Part shown: positions 56,738-64,000 of the stretch, piece by piece
Layout of the letters: each line of letters opens with the position of its first letter
Numbering within the stretch: the stretch's first letter is position 1
Source: an uncultured Sunxiuqinia sp.
GTDB taxonomy: Bacteria; Bacteroidota; Bacteroidia; Bacteroidales; Prolixibacteraceae
NCBI RefSeq assembly: GCF_963678245.1
Contig: NZ_OY782776.1
Location: forward strand, 310,001 to 374,000
Direction: 5' to 3'
Length of the DNA: 64,000 nucleotides
The notes under the pieces: generated by a model
Databases searched by the model: none
Seen by the model: the letters and a program-made list of their open reading frames with translations, nothing else
What the model was told of the DNA's origin: nothing
Program-made: the position numbers and the translations under genes

Positions 56738-57559
56738 ATGAAACGATTAATTATATTTTTATTTTGTGTTTGGAGGCTAGTTCCGGCTCAGGCTGCTATT
56801 GTCGATACCATTGAGGTTCATAGTTTGTCCATGCAAAAAAATATTAAGGCAGTAATTGTCACTCCCGATGATTATGCTTCGGCCAAAGAATTGCCGGTGG
56901 TGTATTTGCTTCACGGATATGGTGGCAATCATCTCGACTGGATCAGCAAAGTAAAAGGGGTTGAGAAAGCTGCCGATCAGTTTAACTTGATCATTGTTTG
57001 TCCTGATGGTGGAGCTAGCAGTTGGTATTGGGACAGCCCTGTTGATCCAACCTCGAAGTACGAAACATTTGTATCCAGCGAATTAGTCAAAGAGATTGAT
57101 AACAAATTTAAAACCGTTAAAGACCGTAAAGGTCGGGCCATTACCGGGCTCAGCATGGGAGGACATGGCGCTTTGTTCCTCGCATTTAATCATCAGGACG
57201 TTTTTGGCGCTTGTGGAAGTATGAGTGGAGGGGTAGATATTCGTCCATTCCCCAACAACTGGGACATCGCAAAACGATTGGGAACTTATGCCGAACATCC
57301 TGAGCGCTGGGAGAAAAATACAGTAATAAATCGGCTTAATGTACTTAGCCCAAGCTCACTGGCAATTATTATTGATTGCGGAACCGGTGATTTTTTTTAT
57401 AATGTGAATGAAAAACTTCACCAGCAATTGCTGTACCGCAATATTCCTCACGATTACATTACCCGTCCGGGAGGTCATTCTTGGTCATACTGGGCTAATG
57501 CTGTAAAATTTCAAATACTATTTATGAGCAATTATTTTAACAGCGGGAAAGTGCTTTGA
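56738..57559 (+). CDS. Esterase D/CE1-like alpha/beta-hydrolase (exported)
   Basis: A 273-residue alpha/beta-hydrolase with a signal peptide (first about 19 residues). The oxyanion motif is YLLHGYGGNHLDW, the nucleophile elbow GLSMGGHGA with Ser139, and the catalytic His247 is in RPGGHSWSYW; an Asp near 215 completes the triad. The family includes feruloyl and acetyl-xylan esterases and S-formylglutathione hydrolase. The export signal and PUL setting favour a carbohydrate esterase. It lies 15 bp after the SGNH gene. Confidence 0.9.
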   Translation: MKRLIIFLFCVWRLVPAQAAIVDTIEVHSLSMQKNIKAVIVTPDDYASAKELPVVYLLHGYGGNHLDWISKVKGVEKAADQFNLIIVCPDGGASSWYWDSPVDPTSKYETFVSSELVKEIDNKFKTVKDRKGRAITGLSMGGHGALFLAFNHQDVFGACGSMSGGVDIRPFPNNWDIAKRLGTYAEHPERWEKNTVINRLNVLSPSSLAIIIDCGTGDFFYNVNEKLHQQLLYRNIPHDYITRPGGHSWSYWANAVKFQILFMSNYFNSGKVL

Positions 57560-57611
57560 AATCAATTTAAAGCTTATAGAAAAGACATGTACACCTAGAA
57601 AATAGAAACAA

Positions 57612-58445
57612 ATGAAAAAGGTATTTGCATTTTTAATTATTGTATTATTAGCAGGAAATGTTTCGGTGGCACAAAAGAGACCAGCCCCACAACCGGCGCC
57701 CGAAACTAAAGAATTGTTCGACGTAGCAATGGCTGGTTATACATTTGTACATTTTGATATCGACAAAACGATAGCAACCATGAAGCGTACAGATGTACAT
57801 AACCTTTGTATAAAAGATTTTCATTTGCCTCTGAACAGTGCACAAGATGAAATAGATGCTTTTGTGAAAAAGCTGAAGGACAATGGAATAAAAGGCTATG
57901 CAGTTGGCCCCATTTATATGAAATCCGAAAAAGAAATTGATCGTGCTTTTGAATATGCAGAGAAAGTAGGAGTTAAGCTCATTGTTGCTGTGCCCGAATA
58001 TGACTTGTTGCCTTATGTAGATAAAAAAGTAAAAGAGTACGGTTACAATATTGCGATTCATTTACACGGACCGGATATCGATAAATATCCTGATGCAAAA
58101 GATGTATGGGAGCATGTAAAAGATTTAGACCCACGAATTGGAATGTGCCTGGATATTGGACATGATACGCGTAACGGAAATGATGTTGTCAAAGACATTA
58201 AAAAGTACCATTCCCGTATTTTCGATGTTCATTTAAAAGATGTAACAGGCGACTCTGGAACAGGCTATTCGGTTGAAGTTGGTCGTGGGATTATTGATAT
58301 TCCTGAAGTTGTAAAGATGCTTCGTAACGTTAAGTATAACGGAATGATAAGTTTAGAGCACGAACGTAACATGCGTGATCCTTTTATGGGAATCGCTGAG
58401 TCTATTGGATATATTCGCGGTGTAATTAAGGCTACTCAAAAGTAG
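57612..58445 (+). CDS. Sugar phosphate isomerase/epimerase-like TIM barrel protein (exported)
   Basis: A 277-residue protein of the xylose isomerase-like / AP endonuclease 2 fold, with a signal peptide (MKKVFAFLIIVLLAGNVSVA). Metal-site motifs are visible in IAIHLHGPDID, IGMCLDIGHDTRNG, IFDVHLKDVTG and ISLEHERNM. Exported members of this fold are common in Bacteroidota PULs, but their reactions are largely unknown. It lies between the esterase and the third GH92. A role in processing released sugars is inferred. Confidence 0.87.
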   Translation: MKKVFAFLIIVLLAGNVSVAQKRPAPQPAPETKELFDVAMAGYTFVHFDIDKTIATMKRTDVHNLCIKDFHLPLNSAQDEIDAFVKKLKDNGIKGYAVGPIYMKSEKEIDRAFEYAEKVGVKLIVAVPEYDLLPYVDKKVKEYGYNIAIHLHGPDIDKYPDAKDVWEHVKDLDPRIGMCLDIGHDTRNGNDVVKDIKKYHSRIFDVHLKDVTGDSGTGYSVEVGRGIIDIPEVVKMLRNVKYNGMISLEHERNMRDPFMGIAESIGYIRGVIKATQK

Positions 58446-58478
58446 TAAACACATTTAATAAAATAAAGTTTGAACCCA

Positions 58479-60718
58479 ATGATACCTATTATTAAAAAAG
58501 TAGTGCTTTCAAGCATTACAATCCTTTTATTTTTGTTTGCTGAAAGTGCAGGTAAGAACAGTAAAGATGAAGAAAAACCGGTGGATTTTGTAAATCCATA
58601 TATGGGAAATATTAGCCACATGTTGGTGCCAACATTTCCTACCATTCACTTGCCCAACAGTATGTTGCGGGTTTACCCCGAGCGTGGCGATTTTACTAGT
58701 GTTGAATTACATGCCTTACCTTTGGTGGTAACCAGCCATCGCGGAAGTTCGGCCTTTCGTTTAAGTCCGTTTCAGGGAGCCGAAAATCAGTTGCGTCCGG
58801 TTATAAATTACAGTTACGATCAGGAAAAGCTGACACCTTATTCGTACGCTGTTTACTTGGATGAACAGCAAATTCAGGTGGATTATGGTTTGTCGCATCA
58901 ATCGGCAGCTTACCAAATTGAATTCGAAAAAGATGCACCATCGTATTTAATTTTAAACTCGGGAAATGGTGCCTTAAACTGGGACGGTAAGGCCTTGAGT
59001 GGTTATCAGTGGATTGCCAATCATACAAAGGTGTATATCTATTTGGTGCCCGGTGAGCAACCTGTCGGCGTTTCAAAGTTGGAAAACGGAAAACTAACAG
59101 AATCGGCAACTATGGAAGGCAGAAATGCCTGCCTCGTTTTGAATTATCCGAAAGAAACAAAAAAGCTAAATATTCATTACGGCATTTCATTTATCGATGA
59201 AGCGCAGGCAAAAGCGAATATGGAGCGTGAATTAGCCGGAAAATCTGTTGCTGAACTTCAGGATGCAGGCCGTGATATTTGGAATAAAGCATTAGGCAAG
59301 ATCGAGATTGAAGGCGGAACTATTGACAACAAAACTGTTTTTTATACCTCGTTGTACCGTTGTTACGAACGCCCCGTTTGCATTTCAGAAGATGGAAGGT
59401 ATTACAGTGCTTTTGATAAGCAAGTACATAACGACGAAGGTCGTCCGTTTTATACCGACGATTGGATTTGGGATTCGTACCGTGCGCATCATCCGCTGCG
59501 GGTATTAGTTGATAAAAAGAAAGAGGGAGATATTCTACATTCGTTTGTAAGAATGTCGGAGCAGATGGATCATTTTTGGTGGCCAACTTTCCCCGAAATT
59601 ACAGGCGATAGCCGCCGCATGAATTCAAATCATGGCGTAGCTACGGTTATCGACGGTTACCGAAAAGGAATCCGCGACTTCAGTTTGGAAGAAGCTTACG
59701 AAGCATGTAAAGGCGCAATAACCGAAAAAACTTTAGCTCCCTGGTCGGGAAAACCTGCCGGCGAGCTGGACGATTTTTATAAAGATCATGGCTATATCCC
59801 CGCTTTATACCCAGGCGAAAAGGAAACAATTCCGGAGGTTAGCTCGGGAGAAAAACGCCAGCCGGTTGCTGTAACCTTAGGCACTTCTTACGACGAATGG
59901 TGCTTATCGCAAATTGCCGAAGAATTGGGTAAAAAAGATGACGCTGCTTATTTTAAAGGTGCTTCTTATAATTACCGTAACCTCTTCAACGAAAAAACAA
60001 AATTCTTTCACCCGAAAGATAAAGATGGGAATTTTATTGAACCTTTTGATTATAAATTTTCGGGAGGAATGGGAGCAAGAGACTATTACGGCGAAAATAA
60101 TGGTTGGACTTATCGTTGGGATGTTCAGCATAATATCCCGGATTTAATTGATTTGATGGGAGGTGACAAGCAATTTGTAAAAGAGCTAGACCGGACATTT
60201 ACCGAATCGCTGGGACGTAGTAAGTATGGTTTTTATGCTCAGCTACCCGATCAAACCGGAAATGTAGGGCAGTTTACAATGGCTAACGAGCCTTCGTTGC
60301 ATATTCCGTATTTGTACAATTATGCCGGTCAGCCATGGAAAACTCAGAAACTGATCCGAAAATTAATTAAAGAATGGTTCCGTAATGATTTAATGGGAGT
60401 TCCCGGAGATGAAGACGGTGGCGGAATGTCGGCTTTTGTTGTTTTTTCGGCAATGGGATTTTATCCGGTTACGCCCCGGCGTACCTACTTATACTTTAGG
60501 TAGCCCAATGTTTAACCACACAAAAATTAATTTAGAGAACGGAAATGTGTTTGAAATTGTCGCAGAAGGTGCGTCAGATGAAAAACAAATATATTCAGTG
60601 GGCTACGTTAAACGGCGAAGAATTAGATACATTATGGATTACCCACCAGGACATTGAAAGCGGTGGAAAACTGGTTTTGAAAATGGGGCCAAAAGCTAAC
60701 CGGAACTGGGGAATTTAG
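58479..60718 (+). pseudogene. GH92 alpha-mannosidase (3), two frameshifts near the 3' end
   Basis: From the ATG at 58479 (signal-like MIPIIKKVVLSSITILLFLF) the frame runs to a stop at 60501-60503, after the acidic catalytic motif GDEDGGGMSAFVVFSAMGFY (Asp647, Glu648 and Asp649 counting from 58470). Homologous sequence continues in a second frame (GVPTYTLGSPMFNHTKINLE) from a CCCC run at 60474-60477. It then enters a third frame (WATLNGEELDTLWITHQDIE) from an AAAAA run at 60581-60585, ending at TAG 60716-60718. Removing one base from each run restores a normal GH92 of about 745 residues. Either the gene is freshly broken or the sequence carries two homopolymer errors. Confidence 0.9.
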
Positions 60719-60753
60719 AATTAATACAGATTATAATAAGGATGTACAAAACC

Positions 60754-62814
60754 ATGAAACAATTTAGTGCTATTTTATTCGTAACAGGTTTATTTGCAGC
60801 ACTTGTTGGTTGCAGTTTATCTGCCAATACCAAACAGGTATCACAACAAAATGAAGATGTAACTCAATCAGTCAATGTGTTTTTAGGATCTTCCGGAGAT
60901 CACGGACAGATGTCTCCATCAGCTTCCTATCCGTTTAGCATGTTGAGTATTGGGCCGGTTACCAATCCGCATACACATACCGGTTATGAATATTATGCAA
61001 AAGAATTTCGTGGTTTTGTACATACCCACCTCGAAGGTGTTGGGTGTACCGGTTCAGGTGGAAATATTCTTATCAAGCCCATTTTAAATGGCAACGAACA
61101 AACAGAACTAACCAAAGAAAATCAACATGCAGAACCCGGTTATTACGAGGTAAACTTTACAAATGGGATTAGCACACAATTAAGTGTTTTGCATAATTAT
61201 GGTATTCACAAGTATCATTTTCCTGAAAAGAATAATGGGCTGCTTATCGATTTATCATACGCTTTATCGGGGCGTTTTGTAGCTGAAGAACACAACGTTT
61301 CAGAGGATGCAATTAGCGGCTGGATTGACACAAAAACTACATGTAGTAGAGGAATTTATCGGATTTATTACTATTTGCAGGTGCCAGATTGTAAAAGCAT
61401 TACTTCAAATGGCGAACATAAAATACTTATTGAAGGCAATAATACGGCCGATCTTCTGGTAAAAATTGGCTTTTCTTCTGTTAATGTAGATTATGCTAAA
61501 GAAAGAATACGGAACAATAGCTTTGAGCAGGTTCGTTTGAGCGCGCAAGCCCAATGGAGTAAATTGCTGAACAGAATTCAGGTTTCGGGAGAGGACGATA
61601 GGGTCGACTTGTTTTATTCTTTATTGTACAGAGGCTTACAAGCTCCTTATTTGATTTCGGAAGAAGATGGTGTTTACACTGCTATTGATGGTTCTGTACA
61701 AAACTCTACCACTCCTGTATATAACGGCTGGGCCATTTGGGACAATTACCGCGAACAGTTGCCAATGTTGTCTTTATTTTATCCTGACGAATACAGTGGC
61801 ATAGCCTGGTCGATTGCTAATTTGTATCCTTATGGAAAAGATAATTGGGCAACAAAACACGAACCATCTCCAACAGTGCGTACCGAGCATGCGATAGTTG
61901 TTTTGCTAGATGCCTGGGAAAAAGGTTACGATGTTCCGTTAGATGAAATTAAAGATTTTTTGCTTCACGAAGCGGAGCATTTGGATTATGAATCACCCGA
62001 TAAAGCGCTTGAATCGAGTTATGATTGCTGGGCACTTTCCCGGATTTTAAGAATTACCGGAGACGATGCTCTTAGCGAAAAATATCGGCAAAAAGCTATG
62101 GAATACAAAAAGTATTGGTTAAAAGATTTTGCCGATTTAAGCCGGAATGACATTGACCGTATGCAGGCGCGTGGACTTTATCAGGGTACCATTTGGCAAT
62201 ACCGCTGGTTTGTACCTTTTGATGTTGAGGGACTTAAAAAACTGGCAGGTGGCGAAGATGCTTTTCTGGAACAGCTCGATCAGTTCTTTGACGAAAACAA
62301 TTACAACCATGCCAATCAGCCCGATTTGCAGGTTCCCGGTTTGTACAATGCCACAAGCCAACCTTGGAAATCACAAAAACTTTTCAGGGATTTATTGCTT
62401 GATACCGTTGTTCAGTGCTATTTTAATAACAACAGCAAAGGTATTGATCCGTATGTTGGGCGCATTTACAAAAACCAACCTCGTGCCTATTTGCGCACCA
62501 TGGACGATGATGCGGGTACAATGTCTTCGTGGTTTGTTTTGCGGAGTGTCGGGTTATCGGCCGCCAATGTTGGTGAGCCGATTTATTACCTTACAGCACC
62601 TATTTTCAAGGCGGTTAAATTAAATTGGGGAAATGGTAAAACTTTTACGATTAAAGTTGAGAATTACAATAAGGATCATTTCTATATAAAAAGTGTTGAA
62701 CTGAATGGCGAAGCTCTAACCCGAAACTGGTTAACCCATCGGGAGATCGTGTCGGGGGGCGAATTGATAATCGAAACATCAGAAGTGCCAAATAAATCAT
62801 GGGGAGTGGAATAA
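60754..62814 (+). CDS. GH92-family enzyme (4), lipoprotein, divergent
   Basis: About 686 residues from the ATG at 60754 (an in-frame ATG at 60742 is an alternative). It is a lipoprotein (lipobox ALVGC, Cys20). GH92 features are NVFLGSSGDHGQMSPSASYP, FSMLSIGPVTNPHTHTGYEY, AIWDNYREQLPML and the catalytic block TMDDDAGTMSSWFVLRSVGL. The usual Gly-Asn before the acidic pair is replaced by Met-Asp, so the active site differs from genes 1-3. Linkage preference or even substrate may differ. Confidence 0.88.
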   Translation: MKQFSAILFVTGLFAALVGCSLSANTKQVSQQNEDVTQSVNVFLGSSGDHGQMSPSASYPFSMLSIGPVTNPHTHTGYEYYAKEFRGFVHTHLEGVGCTGSGGNILIKPILNGNEQTELTKENQHAEPGYYEVNFTNGISTQLSVLHNYGIHKYHFPEKNNGLLIDLSYALSGRFVAEEHNVSEDAISGWIDTKTTCSRGIYRIYYYLQVPDCKSITSNGEHKILIEGNNTADLLVKIGFSSVNVDYAKERIRNNSFEQVRLSAQAQWSKLLNRIQVSGEDDRVDLFYSLLYRGLQAPYLISEEDGVYTAIDGSVQNSTTPVYNGWAIWDNYREQLPMLSLFYPDEYSGIAWSIANLYPYGKDNWATKHEPSPTVRTEHAIVVLLDAWEKGYDVPLDEIKDFLLHEAEHLDYESPDKALESSYDCWALSRILRITGDDALSEKYRQKAMEYKKYWLKDFADLSRNDIDRMQARGLYQGTIWQYRWFVPFDVEGLKKLAGGEDAFLEQLDQFFDENNYNHANQPDLQVPGLYNATSQPWKSQKLFRDLLLDTVVQCYFNNNSKGIDPYVGRIYKNQPRAYLRTMDDDAGTMSSWFVLRSVGLSAANVGEPIYYLTAPIFKAVKLNWGNGKTFTIKVENYNKDHFYIKSVELNGEALTRNWLTHREIVSGGELIIETSEVPNKSWGVE

Positions 62815-62850
62815 CTTTCAGAATAGTTTTTTTAGAATTAGGTTTTAAAA

Positions 62851-64000
62851 ATGATACTCAAAAAATATAAAATGGGAAGAATATTATTCGTACAAAATGT
62901 ATTACGGCTTAGCAGAGCAATCTTGCTATTATTATTGACTTGTTTAACATTAACAAGCGTTTCTGGTCAGGATGGAGGTTTGATAGAGCATGTCAATCCT
63001 CTAATGGGAACAGATTCTAATTCAAAATTATCTAATGGAAACACTTATCCTGCCATTGCTTTGCCTTGGGGAATGAATTTTTGGACGCCTCAAACCAACA
63101 AGATGGGACATGGTTGGGTTTATGGTTACGACGATATCAAAATTCAGGGATTTAAACAAACTCATCAACCCAGTCCGTGGATTAATGATTACGGTCAGTT
63201 TTCTCTTTTCCCCTTAACGGGCGATTTGAAAATTGCCGGAGAAGAACGCGCAAGTTGGTTTTCGCACAAAGCGGAAACGGCTAAGCCTAACTTTTATAAA
63301 GTGTATTTGGCAGACTACGATGTGACGACAGAGATTACTCCTACCGAACGTGCAGCAATGTTTCGTTTTACCTTTCCTGAAAATGAGCAGTCGTATGTTT
63401 TGGTCGATGCTTTCGACCGTGGTTCCTACGTGAAAATTATTCCTTCAGAAAATAAAATTATCGGATATACTACTCGTAACAGCGGGGGAGTGCCCGAGAA
63501 TTTTAAAAACTACTTTGTGATTGTTTTTGATAAAAGTTTTACTAAAAGTAATGTTTGGAGTAAAGACCATATTATTGAAGGGAAAACGGAGTTGGAGGAT
63601 GACCATGTGGGAGCTGCACTTCAATTTAAAACTAGAAGAGGGGAGCAAATTCATGCTTGGGTAGCTTCTTCTTTTATTAGTTACGAACAGGCTGAGCGAA
63701 ATTTACAAGAATTGGGAACTGATTCTTTTGATCAGGTAAAATCTAAAGGGGCAGATATTTGGAATAAAGAACTCTCGCGTATTACAGTTGAAGGTGGTTC
63801 GGCTGATCAAATAGAAACTTTTTACTCCTGTCTGTACCGTGTATTGCTTTTCCCTCGTAAGTTTTACGAATATGATGAGAATGGAGATGTTGTCCATTAC
63901 AGCCCATATAATGGGAAAGTACTACCGGGTTATATGTTTACTGATAACGGTTTCTGGGATACCTTTCGGGCAGTATTTCCTTTTTTTAACTTAATGTATC
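62851..64000 (+). CDS. GH92 alpha-mannosidase (5), 3' end outside window
   Basis: About 383 residues are visible and the frame is open at the window end. Start is ATG 62851 or in-frame ATG 62872, and the signal peptide ends near SVSGQ. GH92 N-terminal signatures are clear: HVNPLMGTDSNSKLSNGNTY, PAIALPWGMNFWTPQTNKMG, GFKQTHQPSPWINDYGQFS and FTDNGFWDTFRAVFP. The catalytic acidic motif lies beyond the window. It is the fifth GH92 of the locus. Confidence 0.92.
   Translation, partial: MILKKYKMGRILFVQNVLRLSRAILLLLLTCLTLTSVSGQDGGLIEHVNPLMGTDSNSKLSNGNTYPAIALPWGMNFWTPQTNKMGHGWVYGYDDIKIQGFKQTHQPSPWINDYGQFSLFPLTGDLKIAGEERASWFSHKAETAKPNFYKVYLADYDVTTEITPTERAAMFRFTFPENEQSYVLVDAFDRGSYVKIIPSENKIIGYTTRNSGGVPENFKNYFVIVFDKSFTKSNVWSKDHIIEGKTELEDDHVGAALQFKTRRGEQIHAWVASSFISYEQAERNLQELGTDSFDQVKSKGADIWNKELSRITVEGGSADQIETFYSCLYRVLLFPRKFYEYDENGDVVHYSPYNGKVLPGYMFTDNGFWDTFRAVFPFFNLMY

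Overview
The window looks like a chromosome segment of a marine-type, glycan-degrading member of the Bacteroidota, probably Bacteroidales/Marinilabiliales. The reasons are SusC/SusD pairs, a hybrid two-component regulator (HTCS), lipoproteins with Bacteroidota-style lipoboxes, TAnnTTTG-type -7 promoter boxes with weak Shine-Dalgarno sequences, a PPi-dependent phosphofructokinase and a fused CcsBA cytochrome c synthase. The genus assignment is inference only.

Region 1 (1-23.3 kb) is mostly housekeeping. It holds the 3' part of a CcsBA haem-attachment gene, an SDR/DUF2867 protein and a DUF3124 lipoprotein. A tight four-gene minus-strand operon follows: HAD hydrolase, glucosyl-3-phosphoglycerate synthase, GH13_18 phosphorylase, glycerate kinase. 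It reads as a complete make-and-recycle pathway for the compatible solute glucosylglycerate. Next are pfp, a hotdog thioesterase, a Gfo/Idh/MocA oxidoreductase, and an ECF sigma / anti-sigma / Spy-like / Spy-like / DUF2202 envelope-stress cluster, in which the DUF2202 gene has an apparent frameshift between signal peptide and mature domain. A sulfate uptake and activation block (SLC13 permease, CysD, CysN with a degenerate CysC-like tail) closes the region.

Region 2 (23.5-33.0 kb) is a genomic island in the 3' end of a tRNA-Lys(TTT) gene. A 22-bp copy of the tRNA 3' end with two mismatches marks the far boundary. Inside are an integrase lacking its catalytic domain, a fragment of a glycosidase C-terminal domain, a TetR-MFP-RND-TolC efflux operon, a divergent AraC regulator and a decayed UvrD-like helicase. 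The island is probably immobile now.

Region 3 (33.2-64 kb) is a polysaccharide utilisation locus. It starts with a decayed GH53 galactanase fragment and an intact GH2 enzyme. An HTCS regulator on the minus strand then faces a long plus-strand array: GH92, SusC, SusD, two surface lipoproteins with discoidin-like ends, GH92, GH3, SGNH esterase, CE1-like esterase, TIM-barrel isomerase, GH92 (two frameshifts), GH92, and GH92 running off the end. Five GH92 genes point to an alpha-mannose-rich glycan (N-glycan, mannan or O-mannosyl glycan). The two esterases suggest that the substrate may be acylated. No GH76, GH99, GH18 or GH85 endo-enzyme is visible inside the window.

I saw no rRNA genes, CRISPR arrays or intact insertion sequences.
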